DNA of 64,000 nt from an uncultured bacterium (GTDB taxonomy: Bacteria > Edwardsbacteria > AC1 > EtOH8), in NCBI GenBank assembly GCA_937863685.1, contig CALMGM010000009.1:1-64000 (forward strand). Direction: 5' to 3'. The translations under genes were made by a program, and so were the position numbers. The notes below the pieces were generated by a model. That model saw only the letters and a program-made list of their open reading frames with translations, ran no database searches and had not been told where the DNA came from. Shown here piece after piece: positions 43,222-50,989 of this stretch (position 1 is its first letter; the number at the start of each line of letters is the position of its first letter).

Positions 43222-44574
43222 CTATTTACTGGCCGGAGGCTCGATGGGATAATGCCCGTCCAGGCAGGCATAGCAGTAGTTCTCCGGCTCCTTAAGGCAT
43301 GATTTCAGTCCCTCCAGGGACAGGTAACTGAGGGTATCCGCCCCCACGAAATCTTTTATCTCCTCCACCGACTGGGACGAGGCTATCAACTCGTGTCTCC
43401 TGGGTGTATCCACACCGTAGAAACAGGGGTGCTTTATGGGCGGAGAGGCTATCCGAAAGTGTATCTCTTCCGCCCCGGCCTCCCGAATGAACCCCATCAG
43501 CTTCTTAGAGGTGGTGCCCCGGACGATGGAGTCGTCCACCACCCCCACCTTCTTCCCCTGGATCAGACTCTTGACCGGGTTGAACTTGAGCTTGACGGCG
43601 AAATCCCTGATGGCCTGGGAGGAGCCGATGAAGGTCCGCCCGATGTAATGGCTCCGGATCAGGGCCAGCTTGAACGGTATCCCGGCCCGGTCGGCATAGC
43701 CCAGGGCCGCATTGTTGGACGAGTCGGGCACCGGCATAACGAATTCCGACAGCACCCTGCTTTCCTCGGCCAGTTTCTGTCCGAACATGAACCGTTTCTG
43801 GGCCACGCTCTCGCCATAGACCACGCTGTCCGGACGGGAGAAATATATATGCTCGAATACGCAGTGCCTGTAGTTGGGCATTTTTTTAAGCCGCCGGCTC
43901 CCGGTGCCGCCTGCTTTGACCGTAAGAAGTTCGCCCGGCTCGATATCCCTCTGATAGCTGCCGCCCATGGTCTCAATGGCGCAGCTCTCCGAGGCGAAGA
44001 CCAATCCATCGCCCGAAACGCCCATGGAAAGCGGCCGGATGCCCAGGGGGTCCCGGAAAACGTACATGTCGCCCCTGAACAGCAGGATCGCCGAGTAGCT
44101 GCCTTTGACGTTATCCATCATCATCTCTATGGCCCGGGCGACATCCCCGGTCTGTTCGTAATAACAGGCTATCGAGGCCACTATCACCTCGGCATCGTTG
44201 GAACCGTAGGGGGTGAAGCCCTGGGATTTAAGGTAGCGGGTCTGTTCCAGCATATTGGTGACGTCTCCGTTGGAGACGATCACCATACGGCCGTCCTTGG
44301 TATCGGCGTAGTGGGGCTGGGCGTTTACCAGGGAGCTGTCCCCGGCGGTGGGATAGCGGGTATGCCCGATGGCCACCCGGCCCGGCAGGGAAGCCAGCAC
44401 CTCGGGCTTGAAGATGTCGAACACCAGCCCCTTGTCCTTGTGGATCCTGACCTCCCGACCGTCCCAGACCGCCATCCCGGCGTTGTCCTGCCCCCGGTGC
44501 TGCAGGGCGAATATCCCCAGATACAGCATCTCGGAGGCCTTGTCAAAATTATAGACCCCGCAAACTCCGCACAT
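43222..44574 (-). CDS. purF: amidophosphoribosyltransferase
   Basis: PurF makes 5-phosphoribosylamine from PRPP and glutamine, the first step of purine synthesis. The 450-aa protein begins MCGVCGVYNF, so Cys2 is the catalytic nucleophile with no propeptide. GIFALQHRGQDNAGMAVWDG is the glutaminase core, and KVGVVDDSIVRGTTSKKLMG is the PRPP loop. Four cysteines in the positions of the B. subtilis [4Fe-4S] cluster are visible (HCVFEHIYFSRPDS, IKHPCFYG, NYCYACLDG), so this is the Fe-S-containing, oxygen-sensitive type. Confidence 0.97.
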   Translation of the reverse strand: MCGVCGVYNFDKASEMLYLGIFALQHRGQDNAGMAVWDGREVRIHKDKGLVFDIFKPEVLASLPGRVAIGHTRYPTAGDSSLVNAQPHYADTKDGRMVIVSNGDVTNMLEQTRYLKSQGFTPYGSNDAEVIVASIACYYEQTGDVARAIEMMMDNVKGSYSAILLFRGDMYVFRDPLGIRPLSMGVSGDGLVFASESCAIETMGGSYQRDIEPGELLTVKAGGTGSRRLKKMPNYRHCVFEHIYFSRPDSVVYGESVAQKRFMFGQKLAEESRVLSEFVMPVPDSSNNAALGYADRAGIPFKLALIRSHYIGRTFIGSSQAIRDFAVKLKFNPVKSLIQGKKVGVVDDSIVRGTTSKKLMGFIREAGAEEIHFRIASPPIKHPCFYGVDTPRRHELIASSQSVEEIKDFVGADTLSYLSLEGLKSCLKEPENYCYACLDGHYPIEPPASK

Positions 44575-44990
44575 GTGATCAAAATCCTTTTAATATATCT
44601 ATGTCGATGTTTTAATATTTCACACAAAGGGGAACAGTCATCCTGAGAAAACATCACTGTCAAACAAGCCGAAGGATCCCTCGACTTGTATTTTTTCGAT
44701 GTGCATTATGCATAAAACCCAAAGAACTTGTCATCGCGAGAAAACCAACTTGCCTTTTGTCATTGCGAGCGTGGCTTCTTGTTTGTCTAACGAAGCAACC
44801 TAAATTCTTATCATAGATTGCTTCATATGCCCAGCAAGGAAGGAGTCATCGCAATGACCGCTACCAATGATAAAAAACCGCCCTTAGTTTTTTTATCAAA
44901 ATTCATTATACCATAAACCGGCATATATTTTAAGATAAAATAACAAAGTTCCGAATTTTATATCGGAACTTTATAGTTGATCGGCAAAGG
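44575..44990. repeat. 416-bp non-coding spacer with dispersed repeats
   Basis: No gene is visible. Around 44636-44690 a tract GTCATCCTGAG ... GCCGAAGGATC matches the type seen near 18130. GTCATTGCGAG begins at 44759, continues with GAAGCAACC, and ends in the inverse GTCATCGCAATGACC near 44846-44860, so together they form an imperfect inverted repeat of about 100 bp. A terminator lies at its right end. Confidence 0.7.
44945..44972 (-). terminator. Rho-independent terminator after the DUF1015 gene
   Basis: A perfect 10-bp stem AAAGTTCCGA / TCGGAACTTT with an 8-nt loop lies 18 bp beyond the stop. On the minus strand it is followed by TTATTTTAT. Confidence 0.65.
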
Positions 44991-46229
44991 TCAATCGTAC
45001 TGATGCACAAACAACCCGCTTCTCAGCTTCGGCTCGAACCAGGTGCTCTTGGGCGGCATCACCTGCCCGGAATCGGCCACCGAGATCAGCTGTTTGATGT
45101 TGACCGGGTGCAGGGAAAAGGCCACGGCATACTTGCCGGAATCCACCAGCTTGACCAGTTCCTTGGTGCCCCGGATCCCGCCCACGAAGTTGATCCGTTG
45201 GTCGGTGCGGGGATTGTCTATGCCCAGGACAGGATGAAGCAAATTATCCTGAAGGATCGAAGCGTCCAGGCGTTTTACCGGGTCTTTTTGATCATAGCTG
45301 CCGTCCTTGGCGGCCAAAAGATACCACTTCCCGTCCAGATACATGGAGAATTTCAGGTTGCCGCCGGGTGCGTCCGGTGCGTTCTCGGTCACGGTGAACT
45401 TTTCGGCGATCTTCTTCAGGTACTCTTCCTGGGAATTGCCGTTCAGGTCCTTGACCACCCGGTTATAGGCCATGATGTTCATCTGGTTGTCGGGGAAGAT
45501 CACGGTCAAAAAGAAATTATATTCCTCGTCGCCCTTGTGGGCAGGATTCTTGGCCTTGCGCTCCTTCCATATCCGCCAGGCGGCGGCGCTGCGGTGGTGG
45601 CCGTCGGCCACGTACATGTATTTCAGCTTGGAGAACTCTGTCTTCAAAGCTTCGATGACCTGGTCGTCATCGCAGACCCACAGGGTATGCTTGACCCCAT
45701 CGTCCGAGGTGAAATCGTATTCCGGAACTTTCTTGATCCACTCGCTGATCATTGAATCTATGGCCGGGGCCGCCGGATAGGTGAAGAACACCGGCTCGGT
45801 GTTGGCGTTGATGGTGCCGATGTGCCGGGTGCGGTCATCCTCCTTGTCCGGCCGGGTGTGCTCGTGCTTCTTGATGATGTCCTGGTCATAGTCCTCGGCC
45901 GAGGCCGAGGACACCAGGCCGATCTGCTGGTGGTTTCCCATGATCTGCTTATAGATGTAATAGCAGGGCTTTTGCTCCTGGAACAGCCAGCCGTTGGTTT
46001 TGAATTTCTCAAAATTAATCTTCCCCTGGTCGTAGACCTGGTCGGCGTGCTCGTCGGTCTTGGGATCCAGGTCGATCTCCGGGCGGCTGATGTGCAGATA
46101 GCTTTTGTCGTTGCCCCGGGCCAGCTCCCGGGCCTCCTCGCTGTTGACCACGTCGTAGGGCGGGGCGGCGATATCCTTGGCGAATTCTTTTTTGGGGCGG
46201 ACTGCCTTGAATGGTAAAACGATTGCCAT
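44991..46229 (-). CDS. DUF1015 protein with ParB/SerK-like DGHHR motif
   Basis: The 412-aa protein is a full-length DUF1015 member: VLPFKAVRP and AAPPYDVVNSEEA at the N-terminus, KKHEHTRPDKEDDRTRHI (residues 120-137), VADGHHRSAAAWRIWKE (DGHHR at 209-213), and a C-terminal LFVHQYD. The DGHHR motif recalls the catalytic loop of ParB/sulfiredoxin-fold enzymes such as the SbnI and archaeal SerK serine kinases. Its neighbours are serA and serC, with no serB, so a serine/phosphoserine role is an attractive inference. Biochemical function not proven from sequence. Confidence 0.88.
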   Translation of the reverse strand: MAIVLPFKAVRPKKEFAKDIAAPPYDVVNSEEARELARGNDKSYLHISRPEIDLDPKTDEHADQVYDQGKINFEKFKTNGWLFQEQKPCYYIYKQIMGNHQQIGLVSSASAEDYDQDIIKKHEHTRPDKEDDRTRHIGTINANTEPVFFTYPAAPAIDSMISEWIKKVPEYDFTSDDGVKHTLWVCDDDQVIEALKTEFSKLKYMYVADGHHRSAAAWRIWKERKAKNPAHKGDEEYNFFLTVIFPDNQMNIMAYNRVVKDLNGNSQEEYLKKIAEKFTVTENAPDAPGGNLKFSMYLDGKWYLLAAKDGSYDQKDPVKRLDASILQDNLLHPVLGIDNPRTDQRINFVGGIRGTKELVKLVDSGKYAVAFSLHPVNIKQLISVADSGQVMPPKSTWFEPKLRSGLFVHQYD

Positions 46230-46370
46230 GTGTGCTCCTGATGTTTATATATTAAACTATTGTTTGAACAACCGAACACTAATTTTATTACATTTCCGCC
46301 CAAATTTCAACCAAATAAAAAGCCCGGGAACGGACCTAACCCCTCCCCCTTCCCCATGGGGGAAGGGATT

Positions 46371-46398
46371 AAAAAACCCCCCTCCTTGCGGGAGGGGG
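46371..46398 (-). terminator. hairpin with U-run after serA
   Basis: An 8-bp GC stem (CCCCCTCC / GGAGGGGG, loop TTGCG) lies 20 bp past the serA stop. On the minus strand it is followed by TTTTTTAA. A second GC-rich hairpin (46346-46368) lies just beyond. Both look like members of a dispersed palindromic family that also works as a terminator. Confidence 0.7.
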
Positions 46399-46417
46399 AT
46401 AAAGGGGGCGGTCAATG

Positions 46418-47344
46418 CTATTTGTTCACCTGGAAGGCCCTGTCGCCCTTCTCCAAAAACCTGACTATCTGGTTGGCGGCCGCCAGCCCGGCGTTGATGT
46501 TGGCCTCGGAGGTCTCGGCCCCCATCTTCTTCTTGGTGGCATGGTAGCGGTTGCCAAAGCTTTCGACGATCTCGGCGTGGCAGTCGGGAGCGATATCGGT
46601 GGCGTATTTCAGGTCCTCCCGCTCGGCCATGGCCTTCTTCAGGCCTTCCTCGTCTATCACTTCCTTGCGGGCGGTGTTGATCAGGGCCGCGCCCTTCTTC
46701 ATCTTGGATAAAAGATCGTAATTGATCGATTTTTTGGTCTGGTCGTTGGCCGGGATGTGCAGGGAGACGTAGTCACACTGGGAATACAGTTCCTCCATCT
46801 TGTCGAACACCTTGATCCCCTCGGCCTCCATCTTGGATTTTTCGACGAAGGGATCAAAGGCATACACCGTCATTCCGAAGCCTTTGGCGATGCCGGCCAC
46901 CAGCCTGCCCACGTTGCCGTAGGCGTGGATGCCCAGCTTCTTACCTTTCAGCTCCGAGCCGTTGCCCTCGGTGAACTTGTTGCGGGCCAGGAAGACCATC
47001 ATCCCCATGGCCAGCTCGGCCACCGCGTTGGAGTTCTGCCCCGGGGTGTTCATGGCGCAGATGTTTTTGGCGGTGGCGGAGGCCAGGTCGATGTTGTCGT
47101 AGCCCGCCCCGGCCCGGACGATCACTTTTAGATTCTTGCCGGCCTCTATCACGGCGGCGTCGGCCTTGTCGGAGCGGATGATCATGGCGTCAGCGTCGGC
47201 CACCGCCTTCAGCAGGTCGGCCTTGTCGGTGTATTTTTCCAGCTTGACCAGCTCATAGCCGGCCTCGGCGAAGATCTTGGATATCCCTTCCACCGCCACC
47301 TTGGCGAATGGTTTCTCTGTGGCCAATAGGACTTTTTTAGGCAT
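46418..47344 (-). CDS. serA: D-3-phosphoglycerate dehydrogenase (short, no ACT domain)
   Basis: SerA oxidises 3-phosphoglycerate to 3-phosphohydroxypyruvate, the first serine step. The 308-aa protein is a D-2-hydroxyacid dehydrogenase: VRAGAGYDNID, NTPGQNSNAVAELAMGMM, GKKLGIHAYGNVGRLVAGIA (NAD site), INTARKEVIDEEGLKKAM, and a catalytic His in DCHAEIVE. It lacks the C-terminal ASB/ACT domains, so serine feedback through ACT is not expected. GGGAG lies six bases before the start. serC lies upstream, separated by hicBA. Confidence 0.93.
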   Translation of the reverse strand: MPKKVLLATEKPFAKVAVEGISKIFAEAGYELVKLEKYTDKADLLKAVADADAMIIRSDKADAAVIEAGKNLKVIVRAGAGYDNIDLASATAKNICAMNTPGQNSNAVAELAMGMMVFLARNKFTEGNGSELKGKKLGIHAYGNVGRLVAGIAKGFGMTVYAFDPFVEKSKMEAEGIKVFDKMEELYSQCDYVSLHIPANDQTKKSINYDLLSKMKKGAALINTARKEVIDEEGLKKAMAEREDLKYATDIAPDCHAEIVESFGNRYHATKKKMGAETSEANINAGLAAANQIVRFLEKGDRAFQVNK

Positions 47345-47358
47345 GGTTGTCTCCCTTT

Positions 47359-47532
47359 TTATGATAATTCTTTTATGATGTGCTTAGCTAAATGCTCGTC
47401 GATCTCGGTATGTCTTGGAATCGGCTGTTGTTTGCCGGTGGCCGGGTTCTTGAACAGATCGTGCCGTCCGCCCCGGCGAATCAGTATGCACCCCAGTTTG
47501 GACAAGGCTTTGAGAAGTTCCTTACGTTTCAT
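47359..47532 (-). CDS. hicA: HicA-type mRNA interferase toxin
   Basis: This 57-aa ORF begins MKRKELLKALSKLG at 47532. It has the HicA double-stranded-RNA-binding fold signature: KxLxxLG at the N-terminus, then RRGGRHDLFKNP with the catalytic His, and a C-terminal PRHTEIDEHLAKHIIKEL. HicA toxins cleave mRNA and stop translation. The start overlaps the hicB stop by 4 bp (ATGA), and only 14 bp separate it from serA. Confidence 0.93.
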   Translation of the reverse strand: MKRKELLKALSKLGCILIRRGGRHDLFKNPATGKQQPIPRHTEIDEHLAKHIIKELS

Positions 47533-47726
47533 ACCGAAAGGGCCAGTTCCTTGATCTTATGCTGGGCAGGCACCTCATCCATCATCATCAATTGGTAGGC
47601 GTCCCTCATATTCTCTTCAAGTTCCTTAAGGGTTTCGCCCTGGCTCATGATCTCCGGATGTTCCAGAAGCTTGCCCACCCAGTATTTCTTGCCCTTCCAA
47701 TAGATCATGTTTAATTTTGTTTTCAT
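47529..47726 (-). CDS. hicB: HicB-type antitoxin
   Basis: I start at ATG 47726 (MKTKLNMIYWKGKKYWVGKL), which has GGAGG four bases upstream, giving 65 aa. The partial RNase H-like HicB fold shows WVGKLLEHPEIMSQGETLKE and LEENMRDAYQLMMMDE. It has no C-terminal DNA-binding helix, so autoregulation through a HicB DNA-binding domain is unlikely. It is coupled to hicA in the antitoxin-first order. Confidence 0.92.
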   Translation of the reverse strand: MKTKLNMIYWKGKKYWVGKLLEHPEIMSQGETLKELEENMRDAYQLMMMDEVPAQHKIKELALSV

Positions 47727-47810
47727 ATAACCTCCGAAGGTATTACACTTATAATCATTTTCTGACTGTCCGACCAAAATGGTATCAAAACATGCTCTAA
47801 AAGTCAACAT

Positions 47811-47846
47811 ACAACCCCTCTCTTGATATAACAGGAGAGGGGTTGT
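47811..47846 (-). terminator. 12-bp stem inverted repeat after serC
   Basis: ACAACCCCTCTC pairs perfectly with GAGAGGGGTTGT across a 12-nt loop, starting 10 bp past the serC stop. The tract after it is ATGTTGACTTTT, so the U-run is weak. It may be an attenuator before hicB rather than a full stop. Confidence 0.5.
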
Positions 47847-47856
47847 ATTTAGGTCC

Positions 47857-48945
47857 TTATGAATTTGCCTTTTCGAACTTCTTGATGAACTCCACCAGCT
47901 TCTGCACCCCCTCCAGCGGCATGGCGTTGTAGATGCTGGCCCGCATCCCGCCGGTCTTGCGGTGTCCGCTTAAGGTGGTCAGGCCCTCTTCCGCCGCCTC
48001 TTTCAGGAACTTCTTGTCCAGGTCCTCGGAGGAGGTCCGGAACGGAATGTTCATCAGGGAGCGGTCCTCTTTCTTCTGGACATGGCACTTGAACAGCTTG
48101 GAATTGTCTAACACCTCATACAGCAGGGCCGCCTTCTTCTCGTTGATCTTCTGCATGGCAGGCACGCCGCCCAGGGACAGCACATGCTCGCAGACCAGCT
48201 TGACCATGTAGACCGCAAAGCAGGGCGGGGTGTTGTACATCGAGGCGCCGTCCACGTGGGTCTTATATTTCAGCATGGTGGGGGTCTCGGGCTTGGAGAA
48301 GTCTATCATGTCGTCCCGGATGATGACCACGGTGACGCCGGCCGGGCCCATGTTCTTCTGGGCCCCGGCGTAGACCAGGGCGAATTGGTTGATGTCCACC
48401 ACTTTCGACAGGATGTCCGAGGACATGTCCACCACCAGCGGAACGCCCTTGGTGTCGGGGTATTTCTTCCAGGAGGTGCCGAAGATGGTGTTGTTGGTGG
48501 TCATGTGGAAATAGTCGGCGTCGGGGCGGAATTCCTTGGGATCAAGGGCCGGCAGGTGGTTGAAGACCTCCGGCTCGGAGCTGGCCACCACCTTGATGTC
48601 GCCGTAGCGCTTGGCTTCGGCGATGGCCTTGCTGGCCCATTCCCCGGTGTTGACATAGTCGGCCTTGTTGGATTTCTTCAGCAGGTTCAGCGGGATCATG
48701 GCGAACTGGGTGGAGGCCCCGCCCTGCAGGAACAGCACCTTGTAGTTGGCCGGTATGTTCATCAGGTCGCGGATGGCCTTCTCTGCCCCGTCTATGATCG
48801 ACTGGTAGACCTTGGAACGGTGGCTCATTTCCATGACCGACATTCCCGAACCCTGGTAGTCCAGCATCTCGTCCGCCGCCTTTTTCAGGACAGCCTCGGG
48901 CAGCATTCCCGGCCCGGCTGAAAAATTGTAGACCCGCTTTGCCAT
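47857..48945 (-). CDS. serC: phosphoserine aminotransferase
   Basis: SerC is a PLP enzyme that converts 3-phosphohydroxypyruvate to phosphoserine. The 362-aa protein begins RVYNFSAGPGMLPEAVL. It shows MSVMEMSHRSKVYQSI, VLFLQGGASTQFAMIP, VDMSSDILSKVVD, YAGAQKNMGPAGVTVVII with the PLP Lys, and NIPFRTSSEDLDK. It has a usual ribosome-binding tract (AAGGAGAAAAA). It forms the first enzyme gene of the serine block, upstream of hicBA and serA. Confidence 0.97.
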   Translation of the reverse strand: MAKRVYNFSAGPGMLPEAVLKKAADEMLDYQGSGMSVMEMSHRSKVYQSIIDGAEKAIRDLMNIPANYKVLFLQGGASTQFAMIPLNLLKKSNKADYVNTGEWASKAIAEAKRYGDIKVVASSEPEVFNHLPALDPKEFRPDADYFHMTTNNTIFGTSWKKYPDTKGVPLVVDMSSDILSKVVDINQFALVYAGAQKNMGPAGVTVVIIRDDMIDFSKPETPTMLKYKTHVDGASMYNTPPCFAVYMVKLVCEHVLSLGGVPAMQKINEKKAALLYEVLDNSKLFKCHVQKKEDRSLMNIPFRTSSEDLDKKFLKEAAEEGLTTLSGHRKTGGMRASIYNAMPLEGVQKLVEFIKKFEKANS

Positions 48946-49078
48946 TTTTTCTCCTTAATCTTTATAAATTTCCGATCCCTCACAGGCATAATATAAAGGC
49001 CCGTTTCGGATCCATTATTATAGTTCACCAAAACTGGTGCCCGCCTGCGGCGGACTACTGTCCGGCAAGATGTAATAA

Positions 49079-49155
49079 TGGTGGAGCTGAAGGGATTCGA
49101 ACCCTCTACCTACGCGATGCGAACGCGCCGCTCTACCAAACTGAGCTACAGCCCC
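49079..49155 (-). tRNA. tRNA-Ala (anticodon CGC)
   Basis: The minus strand folds into acceptor GGGGCTG / CAGCTCC, D arm GCTC...GAGC, anticodon stem GCGCG / CGCGT with loop TTCGCAT (anticodon CGC), and T arm with GGTTCGAATCC. CCA is encoded. It lies between serC and the DUF2378-like gene. The rest of this 316-bp gap shows nothing I can identify. Confidence 0.95.
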
Positions 49156-49261
49156 ACGACAAGGAATCCTAATACTTGACAACTAAAATCTAACAACTAA
49201 ACTTAATGATATCAAACTTACGGCCAATTATCAATATATTTTATATGCTTCGAATATTCTC

Positions 49262-49807
49262 CTATTGCCAGGTGATGACCCACCGCCAGTCCGCAGGATT
49301 GGATTCATCAAGCTCCACCCTGGTGTTCCGGGCCTTTACCAGCTCAGACAGCCCCAGAATGTATCCTCGCAAAACCTGCCTCATCTCCCTGGGCAGTTCG
49401 GGGAATTCGGACACCTTAAAGATGATCCGGTTCTCGCCCGGAGCCTCCTCCACCGAGGTCTTCCCGGTGTCATGATAGGTCTTCCACAGCCGGGAGGCCT
49501 GCTTGAGCATGAAGGGAATGGTGACGAATTTCAGGAAAATGCTGTAGATCCCGGTCATGTTGTTCTTGGCCATCCCCCGGCCCACCTCCTCCATCACGTT
49601 GGGGCTGCCGGCAAAAAGAATGCTGCCCGCCGCCCGGTAGATGTTGGTGGCCGATTCCTCGGAGATCCAGTTGATGGGCATGGCGATCCGGTAGTTTTTG
49701 TAATCCTCCGGCGAAAGGGCTTTGGCCAACTGCTGTTCGGCCTCCGCCCCCTGGTACTCGATCAGCTCGCGCAGCCAGACGATCCCGGTTCCCTTGGTCT
49801 TGGGCAT
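49262..49807 (-). CDS. DUF2378/TIGR02265-like protein, function unknown
   Basis: The 181-aa soluble protein has no signal peptide. The order INWISEESATNIYRAAGSIL, EEVGRGMAKNNMTGIYSIFL, and ENRIIFKVSEFPELPREMRQ followed by a C-terminal WRWVITWQ resembles the DUF2378 family known from myxobacteria: an N-terminal helical part with LGR/GR-like motif, then a VRF-type strand and a G-x2-xG-L helix. Such domains are suspected ligand binders. Similarity is by eye only. It lies 8 bp from the upstream aminotransferase gene and is probably co-transcribed with it. Confidence 0.5.
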   Translation of the reverse strand: MPKTKGTGIVWLRELIEYQGAEAEQQLAKALSPEDYKNYRIAMPINWISEESATNIYRAAGSILFAGSPNVMEEVGRGMAKNNMTGIYSIFLKFVTIPFMLKQASRLWKTYHDTGKTSVEEAPGENRIIFKVSEFPELPREMRQVLRGYILGLSELVKARNTRVELDESNPADWRWVITWQ

Positions 49808-49815
49808 GGCTCACC

Positions 49816-50934
49816 TCATTTCAGTGATTCATATTCCAATCGCAAAGCGTCGGTGAATTTTTTCAGGCTCCGGGAGACCAAGGCGGCCTGACCCCCGAAG
49901 CCGATCCTGATCCTGCCGGCGTCCCCGAAGAATTTTCCCGGCACCACGTAAACCTTGTATCTCTTGGCCAGCAGGTCCGACAGTTTGCCGGTGTTCCTGA
50001 AACCGGCCACCTTGGGGAACCAGATGCAGCCTTGTTCCGGGATGTCCCCCGAGATCAGTCCTTCTTTTATCAGCGGCTCAACCGCCTTGACCAGCTCCTT
50101 TCGGTTGCTGGCCACTATCTCCATTGAACGGGACAGATAAGTGTCGAGATGTTCAAACACCACCGCCGACATGGCCTCCAGATATCGCGAACCGTTGCCG
50201 TCGGACAGAACGAAATACGGAGAGATACGATCAATGGTTTTTTTATCGGCCAGGATCCAGCCGCATTCCAGGTGGCTCAGGCCATAGACCTTGGAGAGAC
50301 TCCCGGTGGAGATGTATACCGGGTCCACCGTGCAGGCCGGCCTGTCCGGCACGAAGTCGCGGAAGACCTCGTCCATTAGGATCCGAGTCTTCTTGTTCCT
50401 CCGGCGCACCGCCCTGGCGATATCCGTCAATTGAATTTTATTGAGATGCGCCCCGCTGGGATTGTGCAGGTTGGTCAAAACCACCAGGCTGGTCCTCCGG
50501 TCGACCAGGGCGGCCAGCTCCTCGGGATCTATCGTAAAGGTCGGCGGCCTCCGTTTCAGCCATTTGACCTTTGCACCCGACAGCCTTGCGGTCTGCCACA
50601 TCGGCTGGTAGGCCGGGGTCTCGCAGATCACGGTGTCTCCCGGCCTGACCTGGGAGACGATGGACAGATAGGTGGCGTTGGTGCAGCCGTTGGTCAGCAG
50701 TATCTCCGAAGGCTTTACGCCGTACCGTTTGGCAATAAGTTCTTTGAGCACCGGGTGCCCCCAGTCGTTGTTGTATGACTGCAGACGCCGCAGTTCATCC
50801 CAGTTCTGCTTGAGGTGTTTCTCCAGCATATCCAGGGGCTCGTAGACGTTGCTGGACATCAGCAGGTGGCAGTCCCTGCGGTTCTGCAGGGCAATGTCCA
50901 GGGCCTTGAACCAGGCCAGATAATTGGTGGTCAT
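49816..50934 (-). CDS. class I/II PLP aminotransferase
   Basis: The 372-aa fold-type I protein shows LLTNGCTNATYLSIVSQVRP, TPAYQPMW, LTNLHNPSGAHLN, DEVFRDF and TGSLSKVYGLSHLECGWI, where SKVYG holds the PLP Lys. It is diverged from the AspC next door: the C-terminal Arg region reads RIRIGFGGQAALVSRSLKK. Substrate unknown; aromatic or alpha-amino-acid aminotransferase or a related lyase are possible. A 55-bp gap separates it from the upstream aspartate-type enzyme. Confidence 0.88.
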   Translation of the reverse strand: MTTNYLAWFKALDIALQNRRDCHLLMSSNVYEPLDMLEKHLKQNWDELRRLQSYNNDWGHPVLKELIAKRYGVKPSEILLTNGCTNATYLSIVSQVRPGDTVICETPAYQPMWQTARLSGAKVKWLKRRPPTFTIDPEELAALVDRRTSLVVLTNLHNPSGAHLNKIQLTDIARAVRRRNKKTRILMDEVFRDFVPDRPACTVDPVYISTGSLSKVYGLSHLECGWILADKKTIDRISPYFVLSDGNGSRYLEAMSAVVFEHLDTYLSRSMEIVASNRKELVKAVEPLIKEGLISGDIPEQGCIWFPKVAGFRNTGKLSDLLAKRYKVYVVPGKFFGDAGRIRIGFGGQAALVSRSLKKFTDALRLEYESLK

Positions 50935-50989
50935 GTTGGTTAATTATTTTTTAAAACACTCTGCGCTCTTCGCGTCTTAGCGGTAAATA

